Assembly: GCA_905182235.1 (NCBI GenBank)
Contig: CAJJAM010000003.1
Span: 50,769-114,768 of the forward strand
Direction: 5' to 3'
Source of the DNA: SAR86 cluster bacterium SAR86B
Lineage (GTDB): Bacteria; Pseudomonadota; Gammaproteobacteria; Magnimaribacterales; Magnimaribacteraceae
DNA: 64,000 nt
In this document: positions 8,160 through 18,260 of the stretch, piece by piece
Position numbering within the stretch: the first letter of the stretch is position 1
How the letters are laid out: each line of letters opens with the position of its first letter
Program-made: the position numbers and the translations under genes
The notes under the pieces: model-generated
The model's database searches: none
Told to the model about the DNA's origin: nothing
What the model saw: the letters and a program-made list of their open reading frames with translations, nothing else

Positions 8160-9983
8160 CTGGATTCAAATAGAACTGCGGACTCTTTCTTAAACCTTAA
8201 GTCCGCAGACTTATCTTGGACAAAAGATTCCCCCTTCTCTATAGAGCACGACGACCTTTATTGGTCAAAACAAGGTGCAATAGAGGAATCTGAACACGTT
8301 TTTCTTAGAGGAAATAACTTAGAAGAGAGATGGGGACAGCTTTCCAATAAAGAAACGTTTTTAATAGGTGAGCTTGGTTTTGGAGCTGGTATTAATTTCT
8401 TAAACACTTGGAAAAAATTTATTGAGGTTAGTCCTGCCCAATCAAAACTGCATTACTTGTCTTTTGATAATAGACCTTTTATAAAAAAAGACTTATTGAG
8501 AATGCACTCCCAATATCCAACCCTTGCAAATGAATCAAAGGAGTTGATATCTAAATTACCTCTTAATGCCAAGGGTTTACATAGAATAAATTTCGCTAAA
8601 GGAAAAATAACATTAAGTCTGCTTTATGGGGATTTGGATCAAACTTTAAATGAATTAAAGAACCCTCAGATTAAATATGATGCTTGGTATCTAGACGGAT
8701 TCTCGCCAGCCAAAAACCCTGAGATGTGGTCTGCAGAAATTGCGTCCTGCCTTGCAGAAGCTTCACATTCAGAAACAACGTTTTCAACTTATACCGTAGC
8801 TGGCTTTGTTAAAAAGAACTTTGAAAGAGCAAACTTCTCGCTCTTTAAGTTAAAGGGCTTTGGCAAAAAACGAAGCATGCTATCTGGGAAAAGCAATAGC
8901 GAAGAAAAAAAGATAATTATAAAGAAGAAAACCATAGGAATAGTAGGAGCTGGCATTGCTGGCTGCTCTTTGGCCAAGATATTAGCTGAGAGAGGTCATA
9001 ATGTGATTATCTTTGATAAAGAAGATGGTCCTTCTAAAGCTGCAACAGGAAACCCCTTTCTAGTCGCGTACCCAAGATTGTCAGCTCATGACAGTCCATA
9101 TGCGAGGTTTTCCCTCCATTCATATCTTTTTTCATCTAGATTCTATGATGATATGGATACTAAATTTTGGAAAAAATCAGGAGTTTTGATGCTGGGATTT
9201 GATGAAAACTCTTTAAAAAGAGAAAAGGCATTATGTAACTCCAGAAAAGACACAGTTCTATTTGAGAAGCTCGACAAAGAATTGGCTAGTAAAAAGGCAG
9301 GATTTAAAATAAACCATGGGGGTTTATTCTTTAAAGACGCAGGATATATTGATCCAGAAGGACTCTGTGAAGAGATGATTGATAATGAGTTAATAGAAAA
9401 AAAATTTAAAGAAGAGGTGAAATCTCTTAAAAAAGAATCAGATCATTTCCACCTTAAAACAGAAAATAGTGAATACGTATTAGATCACGTGTGTTTGTGT
9501 AATGCTTTTATGGTAAATCAATTTACTGATTTTCAAGGTGTATCAAAGAAAAGAGGCCAAATCTCATACATATCTACTGATAAAACTCTAAAAAACTTAG
9601 AATTCCCTATCTGTGCAGGAGGTTATTTATCTCCTAAAAGTGAGGACAAACATCTCATAGGATCCTCCTACAGTAAATCTGATTCAACGGAACTAATTGA
9701 AGAAGAGCACAATGAGAATCTTAAAAAAATTAAAATAATTTATGATGAGAAAATAAAATTACAGGGTGGAAGGGTTGGTTTTAGAACGGTGACAAGAGAC
9801 AGGTTGCCTTTAGCTGGAGTTGTTAATGGCATCCATGTAAATATTGGTCATGGATCAAAAGGATCGACCTCTGCTCCTTTGTGCTCAGAGTATATTGCAG
9901 ATCTTATAGATAGCACCACACTTCCTGTTGATTCATTCGTTGCTGAAGCCCTGAAGCCTGATCGCTTTAAGGTCAAAAATTAA
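8160..9983 (+). CDS. mnmC: Bifunctional tRNA mnm5s2U modification enzyme MnmC (non-canonical start)
   Basis: MnmC finishes wobble uridine 34 modification. A C-terminal FAD oxidase removes carboxymethyl from cmnm5s2U and an N-terminal SAM methyltransferase makes mnm5s2U. The methyltransferase motif ELGFGAGINFL lies near codons 75-85 from 8160, and YLDGFSPAKNPEMW follows. The FAD domain begins with GIVGAGIAGCSLA. The frame is open from just after a TGA at about 8103, yet contains no ATG, GTG or TTG before a TTG at 8457, which would cut off the SAM site. The homology-consistent N-terminus needs CTG at 8160 or ATA at 8148, both touching the stop of the upstream gene. The start is therefore uncertain; the product assignment is firm. 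Confidence 0.85.
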   Translation: MDSNRTADSFLNLKSADLSWTKDSPFSIEHDDLYWSKQGAIEESEHVFLRGNNLEERWGQLSNKETFLIGELGFGAGINFLNTWKKFIEVSPAQSKLHYLSFDNRPFIKKDLLRMHSQYPTLANESKELISKLPLNAKGLHRINFAKGKITLSLLYGDLDQTLNELKNPQIKYDAWYLDGFSPAKNPEMWSAEIASCLAEASHSETTFSTYTVAGFVKKNFERANFSLFKLKGFGKKRSMLSGKSNSEEKKIIIKKKTIGIVGAGIAGCSLAKILAERGHNVIIFDKEDGPSKAATGNPFLVAYPRLSAHDSPYARFSLHSYLFSSRFYDDMDTKFWKKSGVLMLGFDENSLKREKALCNSRKDTVLFEKLDKELASKKAGFKINHGGLFFKDAGYIDPEGLCEEMIDNELIEKKFKEEVKSLKKESDHFHLKTENSEYVLDHVCLCNAFMVNQFTDFQGVSKKRGQISYISTDKTLKNLEFPICAGGYLSPKSEDKHLIGSSYSKSDSTELIEEEHNENLKKIKIIYDEKIKLQGGRVGFRTVTRDRLPLAGVVNGIHVNIGHGSKGSTSAPLCSEYIADLIDSTTLPVDSFVAEALKPDRFKVKN

Positions 9984-10488
9984 GAACAGCTTTTTCTATT
10001 AAACTGTTAATCGCTGCTTGATCCCTCATCTTTAATGATCTATTGAAGCGAGAAAAGGCATACCAAATTACGTCATCAGTTTTTTTATCATGAAATCTTA
10101 TAGCTATTTCATCTTTATCAACCTTTAAAATCCTCTGATTTCTTGAATCCCAGTACCTATCATTGTAAAAACCTCTACTTCCAATGTCGGTAGAGCGGTC
10201 CACTTCTCTGTTAGTGCCAATAAAAAATCTTACAATCATATCTGCCTCTTGAGATTCTTTTAAGCCCTTAGCTTCAAGACTAGATTTTATTGCTCTCTCC
10301 ACTCGCTGCATCAAGATTGGATTAAGGCCAATCTGAGATGGAGAGGTAGTTAGCTCAGGCTTATTTATTTTAAAAGACTTGTAAGCAGACAGATCGTATT
10401 CACTGTCTCTATCAGACTCAATTCTTGGCTGAGAAGCACAAGCAACAAAAATAAGAATGATGGATATAGAAAAAAATTGTTTAATCAT
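9973..10488 (-). CDS. DUF4136-type lipoprotein
   Basis: A 171-residue protein with a lipoprotein signal (FVACAS; lipidated Cys at about residue 17). A DUF4136-like body follows, beginning with the pattern DLSAYKSFKI. Family members are periplasmic or outer-membrane lipoproteins of unknown function. The gene is convergent with mnmC and overlaps its 3' end by 11 bases. It lies downstream of another lipoprotein gene on the same strand, possibly in one transcript. Confidence 0.75.
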   Translation of the reverse strand: MIKQFFSISIILIFVACASQPRIESDRDSEYDLSAYKSFKINKPELTTSPSQIGLNPILMQRVERAIKSSLEAKGLKESQEADMIVRFFIGTNREVDRSTDIGSRGFYNDRYWDSRNQRILKVDKDEIAIRFHDKKTDDVIWYAFSRFNRSLKMRDQAAINSLIEKAVLNF

Positions 10489-10508
10489 AAATATAGATTA
10501 TATAAGAA

Positions 10509-11111
10509 TTAGAAGAATTTAAACCACTTACCTAGTTTCTTTTTACATCCTTGATATTGGGTGTTGTATCTATCTGATTGCCTCTGGACCTTATCAGCAA
10601 CGGAGAGAAGCCATGGTTTTGTTCTATAGCTACCCTTTTTGTAACCGCCCCGCCCTTCATGATAAGCAAGATACAGTGCCCTAGCATTGCTCATTGGGAT
10701 TCCTAACTGTTTGTGTGTTTTATAGTTATACCAACCGATAAAATCTACGGCATCTTCAAAATCATTTCTTTGGACAAACCAACCGCCCCTATCTTTAAGA
10801 TACATTTCCCAAGTTCCATCCACTGCCTGGGCATACCCTCTTGCGCTTGTAACCCTCTTCCAAGGAATAAAACCTAATAACTTTGTTCTTTGGGGTCTGG
10901 CATCAGCTATAAAGCTAGATTCTTGTTTAATAATAGCCATAGAGACTGAAATCGGTATCTTCCAGCGCTCCTCAGTTTTCTTTGCGGCTTTATACCAAGA
11001 GTATCTTTCTTTAAAAATTTTACACACATCTGTTGTTGTTGACGGCGGAGCATTAGAGGCACAGCTGACTAAAACACAAAAACAAATCAATAAAGGGAAT
11101 CTAATTATCAT
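10509..11111 (-). CDS. SLT-domain lipoprotein, putative lytic transglycosylase
   Basis: A 200-residue protein with an N-terminal lipobox (LVSCAS) and a transglycosylase SLT-like domain. The motif SMAIIKQESSF carries the probable catalytic Glu, and ARGYAQAVDGTW and LYLAYHEGRGGY follow as in the lysozyme-like fold. It would cleave peptidoglycan glycan strands from the outer-membrane side. It starts seven bases after ligA ends and may be co-transcribed with it. Confidence 0.8.
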   Translation of the reverse strand: MIIRFPLLICFCVLVSCASNAPPSTTTDVCKIFKERYSWYKAAKKTEERWKIPISVSMAIIKQESSFIADARPQRTKLLGFIPWKRVTSARGYAQAVDGTWEMYLKDRGGWFVQRNDFEDAVDFIGWYNYKTHKQLGIPMSNARALYLAYHEGRGGYKKGSYRTKPWLLSVADKVQRQSDRYNTQYQGCKKKLGKWFKFF

Positions 11112-11117
11112 GTTTAT

Positions 11118-13148
<2,031 letters not shown>

Positions 13149-13153
13149 CTATT

Positions 13154-13831
13154 TTAACTGACAATAGCCAGTTTTTGTCGTTGGAATTCTTGCGCCTCTT
13201 GACGCATGTGCACAAGCATTTGCTTGGTCAGCATATTCCTATTCTCATCTAATAATTCAGAATTAAAAGATTCTGATATTATTTGTGAGATTTCATACAT
13301 AAGGTCAAAAACCTCCACTGGGCTTAGGACGGAGAGAGGATCAAAAACAAAAGCTATATCGCTCGTTGATATGCCTTCAAGAAAAGTACCAGGGTTTTTG
13401 CCATTTAAAATATTAAAAAGCAGATGATCGTCTTCATTAGTGACAGAAAAATAACCTCTTTCATCAAATGAGAAGGAATAATTGCTCAATATGTTTGAAA
13501 TTGAGTCATAAGAGAAAACATTACCTTTGTCGGAAGACAAATTAATTATGAGTAATTGACGAGCAAGACTTGGGCTTTGATTAATATCAATCTCTTCAAA
13601 TTCTTCTGAAATTTCTTTTGCGACTTCTTTTGGTGTTTCAGGATTATCTTTTTCATCGTACCCATCCAACCACTCCTGCTCAAAATCACTTCTTTCTATT
13701 TCTGTTGAATTAATGAGATCAACCTTGAGTGAGCTGGCCCTGCTTCTTAAAGACCTCCTCAGTCCATCAATAAAAATAAGTGCCAACAACGAACCAATAA
13801 TAACAGTTAATATTTCTGCTAAATTAAACAT
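13154..13831 (-). CDS. zipA: Cell division protein ZipA
   Basis: A 225-residue protein with an N-terminal membrane anchor (about 5-22, ILTVIIGSLLALIFIDGL), a short acidic linker and a C-terminal ZipA-like FtsZ-binding domain starting near RQLLIINLSSDKG. ZipA tethers FtsZ to the inner membrane at the division site. It is shorter than the E. coli protein because the linker is brief. Identity rests on domain layout and position between smc and ligA; only two bases separate it from smc. Confidence 0.85.
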   Translation of the reverse strand: MFNLAEILTVIIGSLLALIFIDGLRRSLRSRASSLKVDLINSTEIERSDFEQEWLDGYDEKDNPETPKEVAKEISEEFEEIDINQSPSLARQLLIINLSSDKGNVFSYDSISNILSNYSFSFDERGYFSVTNEDDHLLFNILNGKNPGTFLEGISTSDIAFVFDPLSVLSPVEVFDLMYEISQIISESFNSELLDENRNMLTKQMLVHMRQEAQEFQRQKLAIVS

Positions 13832-13833
13832 GC

Positions 13834-16314
13834 CTAGCTTGCCGCCAACTCAACCGCTTCATCTACATCTACAGCCACTATTCTAGATACACCTGGTTCT
13901 TGCATAGTCACACCCATCAAATGCTTGCTTCTCTCCATGGATATTTTGTTGTGAGTTATGTAAACAAATTGAACACTTTTTGACATCTCTTCTACAAGTT
14001 CAATAAAGCGCATAGTATTTAAATCGTCTAAAGGGGCATCGACCTCATCTAACATACAGAAAGGAGCAGGGTTTAATTCAAAGAACGCAAAAACAATAGC
14101 TATAGCTGTAAGTGCTTTTTCTCCACCGGATAATTGAGAAACACTAGAATTCTTTTTACCGGGCGGTCTAGCTAAAATTCCTACCCCAGAACTTAATAAA
14201 TCATCACCCAACATTGTCAGTTCAGCGTGACCTCCACCAAAGAGCTTAGGGAAGGAGTTTGCAAGACTGATATTTAACTTATCAAAAGTATCTTTAAAAG
14301 TGGTTCTTGTTTCCTTGTCTATTTTATTAATTGCATTTTGTAATGTTTCTAGCGCATCCGTTAGCTCTTGATGCTGGCCATCCAATAGACTTTTACGCTT
14401 TTCTTCCACTTCATACTCTTCCATGGCTGCTAAATTGATAGCTCCTAACCTAGAAATCTTCCTTTCTACAGCCTCCAGTTCAAGTTCTAAGCTCTGAGTA
14501 GTCTGCTCATCATTTATTTCTTCTAGAAGGTTATCTAATTTATTGTCATTCTCAATGAGTCGTCTTTCAATATTTTCAGCTTCTATCTTTGCAGCCTGAC
14601 GTTCTAGTCTAAGAGTTTCCAAAGCTTCTCTTAGGTTAATAGCCATTTGTTCTTTTTCTATTTTTTCTCTTTCTATCTTATGAATAGACTCAGAACATCC
14701 CTCAATAGCTTTGCGTGCTTTTAAAAGTTCAGACTCTACTTTCAAGCGCCCTTCAAGTAGTTTATTTAAATCATTTTCTACAGAGACGAGAGGTTCTTTC
14801 ATGCTTGCAACTTCTTCAATCAAACTTGCAGTATTTTTTTCTAACTCTTTGATACCTGATTTTAAGTGGCCACCCTGACTGGCAATAGTAGCTAATTTTG
14901 CCTGTAATTCAGCAAATTCACCGGTTTTATCTAGAAGATTAATCCTTTCTCTTTTTTCACTCTCTGAAGAATCTGATAACAATTCTTGAGTTTTACCTGT
15001 GAGTCTGGCTGGCTCAGAAGATAATTTTTTAATAGAAGCCTGTAAGTCTTTAAGTTCAGCAATGAAAACAGCTGAATCATTTTCCGTTATTCCTATTTCT
15101 AATTTCTTAGACATAGAAAGAGACATACTATCCATTTGGCTCAGCAGCGACTCAGATTCAGTTATGAACAACAGCCATTCGGTTTCTAGAATTTTTGTTG
15201 CTGAAGTTATGCTTCCTTCATCTAGCTGAGTATTTCTTAATTCATCTAATTCAGGCGTAATTAAGGCAATTGACGCTTGTATCTCTTCTTTATCAGTTGT
15301 TAGTTTTCTTAATTCCTGACTTCTAGATTCAAGTTGATTGTTATTAAATTTAATTTTTTCTTCTATCTCTCTGTTTCTGTCTTTCTTAAGAGTGAGGTCT
15401 TGTTCCGTTCTTGAGATATCTGCACCAAAACTATAAAAATCTTGCTGCACTTTATCCATAGCAGTTTGAAGTTCAATTTGCTCAGCTCTTAAGGCCATTA
15501 TTTTTGAATCAGAGGTTGTTTTAGATGAATTTGCTTCTTGAACCTTTATTTCCTGATCCTTAACGTTTGCTTCTTTTAATTCTATCTTCTTAGAAATGTC
15601 TTTCCATCTAGAAGTAAAAAGGAGACCTTTAGCATGTTTTTCATCCTTCCTAAATTGGGTGTATTTTTCTGCTGCCTTAGCTTGTTGTTGCAGTTTAAAC
15701 AAAAGCCTCCCAATCTCTTCCCTTAGATCTTCAAGTCTTGAAAGGTTATCTTTAGTTTTTTTAATGCTTGATTCAGTTTCTCGTTTTCTCTCTAAATATC
15801 TCGATATGCCAGCCACCTCTTCTATATAACTCCTCATTTCTTCTGGTTTTGCGCTTACAAGTTGGGAAATCATACCCTGCTCTATAATGGCATAGCTTCT
15901 TGGACCTAGACCGGTCCCCAAGAAAACATCTGTTATGTCTCTTTTTCTACAACTAGTTCCATTCAAATAATAATTAGATTGTCCATCAATCTCCAAACTC
16001 CTTCTTACAGATATTTCATTGTAGCCAGAATACTCTCCTCCAATCCTTCCATCCGAGTTATCAAAAAAAAGTTCAACGGAAGCCCGTGAAACTGATTTTC
16101 TTGAAGCAGATCCATTAAAAACGACATCTGACATTGAATCGCTTCTTAAATTCTTAGCAGAACTCTCACCCAAGACCCATCTAACGGCATCAATGACATT
16201 TGATTTTCCGCATCCATTTGGACCTACAATACAAGTCATTTCGCCAGGAAAAGACACTGAAGTTGGATCTACAAAAGATTTAAAACCTGAAAGCTTTATT
16301 CCTTTAAGTTTCAT
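13834..16314 (-). CDS. smc: Chromosome segregation SMC ATPase, short form lacking a recognisable hinge
   Basis: Walker A (GPNGCGKSN, about residue 32), the ABC signature QLSGGEKALTAIA and Walker B FCMLDEVDAPLDD show an intact split ATPase head. Bacterial SMC is usually about 1150-1200 residues, and this one is 826. The central region (about 350-430) where the globular hinge dimerisation domain should lie reads as helical, charged sequence without the glycine-rich hinge. The frame is continuous, so this is not an obvious frameshift. Condensin SMC organises and segregates chromosomes with ScpA/ScpB. The gene heads smc-zipA-ligA and lies downstream of the ccm operon. Confidence 0.92.
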   Translation of the reverse strand: MKLKGIKLSGFKSFVDPTSVSFPGEMTCIVGPNGCGKSNVIDAVRWVLGESSAKNLRSDSMSDVVFNGSASRKSVSRASVELFFDNSDGRIGGEYSGYNEISVRRSLEIDGQSNYYLNGTSCRKRDITDVFLGTGLGPRSYAIIEQGMISQLVSAKPEEMRSYIEEVAGISRYLERKRETESSIKKTKDNLSRLEDLREEIGRLLFKLQQQAKAAEKYTQFRKDEKHAKGLLFTSRWKDISKKIELKEANVKDQEIKVQEANSSKTTSDSKIMALRAEQIELQTAMDKVQQDFYSFGADISRTEQDLTLKKDRNREIEEKIKFNNNQLESRSQELRKLTTDKEEIQASIALITPELDELRNTQLDEGSITSATKILETEWLLFITESESLLSQMDSMSLSMSKKLEIGITENDSAVFIAELKDLQASIKKLSSEPARLTGKTQELLSDSSESEKRERINLLDKTGEFAELQAKLATIASQGGHLKSGIKELEKNTASLIEEVASMKEPLVSVENDLNKLLEGRLKVESELLKARKAIEGCSESIHKIEREKIEKEQMAINLREALETLRLERQAAKIEAENIERRLIENDNKLDNLLEEINDEQTTQSLELELEAVERKISRLGAINLAAMEEYEVEEKRKSLLDGQHQELTDALETLQNAINKIDKETRTTFKDTFDKLNISLANSFPKLFGGGHAELTMLGDDLLSSGVGILARPPGKKNSSVSQLSGGEKALTAIAIVFAFFELNPAPFCMLDEVDAPLDDLNTMRFIELVEEMSKSVQFVYITHNKISMERSKHLMGVTMQEPGVSRIVAVDVDEAVELAAS

Positions 16315-16362
16315 ATTTCACTTTTATTTGAGGGTAGAAAACCAACGCCCTGAAGCAGGACG

Positions 16363-16390
16363 GCAATGAAAAAAGAAAAGCTTTCATTGC
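16363..16390. repeat. Perfect 9-bp inverted repeat between ccmI and smc
   Basis: GCAATGAAA and TTTCATTGC face each other around a 10-base spacer. On the minus strand it precedes smc. There is no T-run on either side, so it is not a clear intrinsic terminator; an mRNA processing or operator site is possible. Confidence 0.5.
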
Positions 16391-16422
16391 TGACGAAGTC
16401 TATTCTATTTATTGTTACGAAA

Positions 16423-17271
16423 CTACTGATTTTTTCTGTTATTTAAAGCTTTTATGGCTATTTTAAGCTCTTCTTTTTCTCTTTCATTGGTAATCAGAGA
16501 TGCGGCTTTGGTCCACTGAATAACAGTCTGATCAAGATTCCTTTCTCCAAGGTATTGAAGGCCCTTTAGAGTCAAAGCAATAGGGTTGTCTGGATTCTTT
16601 AATAAAGCTAAGGCAAGCATTTCCTTAGTTTGTTCTGTAAATTTTCTTCCTTCTGAGAAATACAAAACTTGAGTATATTCAGCCAATATTTCTCCGCTTA
16701 GCTCATCTTGATGATTTATAAAGAGAGACTGATATGCCAGCCTCGAAAGATTAAATTCTTCTAAGTTCTTTAGGCTTATAGCTAGAGCATAAATGTGATT
16801 AGATTTCTCTTGATTCTTAACCATGTAATCTAAATACCTATTCTTAAATGATTCTTTATCTTTGGCCCTTTCCTCTTTATTTCCATTTAAGAAAGATTCA
16901 AAAACTTCAGCATCCTCTAATAGGGAGTAGGATCCAAGCTCTAACGGATAGAAATAAATAGACAAGATCATGAACAGTCCTGTAATGCTTAGGACGATTG
17001 AAAAGGTCTTTCTTCTTCCTTCAAAGTTTTCACTTTGTTCACTAATTAATTCTTCTGGGACATCCTGAAGAAAGAGGATCTCCCTCTCATCTTTTAGTTT
17101 ATTTTTTGTAATTTTCTCCAAACCTTCCATGTCAGAAATAACTTCTGATTCTGAATCAAAAAGAGATAAATTATCTAGTTTTCTATTGCTTTTAGTTTTT
17201 CCATTTGAAAAAGAAAAGACTAGGTACAGACCTAAAGCAATTAGTATAGAAGTTATAAAAATGACTAACAT
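16423..17271 (-). CDS. ccmI: Cytochrome c maturation protein CcmI (CycH-like, TPR)
   Basis: A 282-residue protein with an N-terminal transmembrane segment (about 2-20), a second hydrophobic stretch near 90-107 and a C-terminal tetratricopeptide-like region (EEFNLSRLAYQSLFINHQ, then LLKNPDNPIALTLKGLQYL). CcmI captures apocytochrome c and delivers it to CcmF/H. It is the last gene of the ccm operon and abuts ccmH. Identity rests on topology, TPR character and operon position. Confidence 0.82.
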   Translation of the reverse strand: MLVIFITSILIALGLYLVFSFSNGKTKSNRKLDNLSLFDSESEVISDMEGLEKITKNKLKDEREILFLQDVPEELISEQSENFEGRRKTFSIVLSITGLFMILSIYFYPLELGSYSLLEDAEVFESFLNGNKEERAKDKESFKNRYLDYMVKNQEKSNHIYALAISLKNLEEFNLSRLAYQSLFINHQDELSGEILAEYTQVLYFSEGRKFTEQTKEMLALALLKNPDNPIALTLKGLQYLGERNLDQTVIQWTKAASLITNEREKEELKIAIKALNNRKNQ

Positions 17272-17745
17272 CTATCTGTTCTCTAGTTCAGATAGTAGTT
17301 GTTTCTTCAGTGCCCTTAAGTCTGTATTAGAAACTTTTTTCTGTCGGCTCCTCTTAGCTAGAAGAGCAAAGATCATCGTACTAAACAGAAGAATGAAAGG
17401 ACCTAGCCACAGTAGGTAGGTTGAAGGCTGAAACGGGGGCTTGTATAGAATGAAATCTCCATACCTTTGCGTCAGAAATTCAGTAATTTCAGAATCTTTT
17501 TTACCCTCTTGGACTAATCTATAAATTTCTATTTTTAAATCTCTAGCAATTGGAGCATTCGAACCTGAGAGGTTCGAGCTTTGGCACTTAGGGCACCTAT
17601 AATCGTCCAGCAGCTTATTGAAACGAATTTCTTCCTCGCTAGTATCAAAGGGGTACAGTTCTTTTTGAACATCTAGATTTTGAATTTCTGCAGATAAAAT
17701 AACCTGCGAAACTACTAGAATTATTGAATAGAATAAGGTTTTCAT
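17272..17745 (-). CDS. ccmH: Cytochrome c maturation thiol-reductase CcmH
   Basis: A 157-residue protein with a signal peptide (about 1-19), the redox motif RCPKCQ (Cys51, Cys54) of the CcmH/CycL family, the conserved run SNAPIARDLK, and a transmembrane segment near 108-128. It reduces the apocytochrome CXXCH disulfide before heme attachment. The start overlaps the ccmG stop by four bases. Confidence 0.92.
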   Translation of the reverse strand: MKTLFYSIILVVSQVILSAEIQNLDVQKELYPFDTSEEEIRFNKLLDDYRCPKCQSSNLSGSNAPIARDLKIEIYRLVQEGKKDSEITEFLTQRYGDFILYKPPFQPSTYLLWLGPFILLFSTMIFALLAKRSRQKKVSNTDLRALKKQLLSELENR

Positions 17746-18260
17746 TTTAAATGAATCACAAACTTTTTATTCCAGATTTCAGGAGTCAATGCGCCAACAT
17801 GCCTTGTTTTAATTATTCCATCTGAGTTTATTAAAAAAGTCTCGGGCGCCCCGTATACCCCAAGATCAATTGCTAACGACCCTTCTTTGTCGTAAATACT
17901 AAATTCAAACGGATTGCCATCTCTTTCTAACAAGTCCAAGGCTTTTTGTCTGTTGTCCTTATAATTCAACCCGTAAATCTTTATCTTAGATTCTTTTTTT
18001 AGATTTAATAAAAAAGGATGCTCCACCCTGCAAGTTATACACCAAGTAGCCCAAACATTTACAATGGCTGGGAAATGAGAAATATCACTTTTTGTTAAAA
18101 TAACCTCTTCATCTTCTAATTTTGTAAGATTAAATTCAGGAAAATTCTTATCTATCAAAACGGAGTTGAGTTGGTTATTGTCTCTTTTTAGAAAAGAAAA
18201 AAGAGCTATGACCAATAATACAAAAACTACTAGAGGAGCTATGTCTATAAGCCTTCTCAC
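17742..18260 (-). CDS. ccmG: Thiol:disulfide interchange protein CcmG (DsbE)
   Basis: A 172-residue membrane-anchored thioredoxin-fold protein. It has an N-terminal anchor (about 7-24), the active site WATWCITC (Cys74, Cys77) and the cis-Pro region GAPETFLI. It supplies reductant to CcmH in the periplasm. The CITC dipeptide differs from the common CPTC, and the exact redox effect is unknown. It overlaps ccmF by four bases. Confidence 0.92.
   Translation of the reverse strand: MRRLIDIAPLVVFVLLVIALFSFLKRDNNQLNSVLIDKNFPEFNLTKLEDEEVILTKSDISHFPAIVNVWATWCITCRVEHPFLLNLKKESKIKIYGLNYKDNRQKALDLLERDGNPFEFSIYDKEGSLAIDLGVYGAPETFLINSDGIIKTRHVGALTPEIWNKKFVIHLK

Noticed and set aside
8457..9983. TTG at 8457 as the true mnmC start
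   Set aside because: It would remove the SAM-binding motif ELGFGAG, which lies upstream in the same frame. The conserved N-terminus continues up to about 8160.
13834..16314. Short SMC as a RecN or SbcC homologue
   Set aside because: The N-terminal MKLKGIKLSGFKSFVDPT, the head motifs and the smc-zipA-ligA order are those of SMC itself.
16363..16390. Inverted repeat before smc as an intrinsic terminator
   Set aside because: There is no T-run on the downstream side in either direction, so it is recorded only as a repeat.
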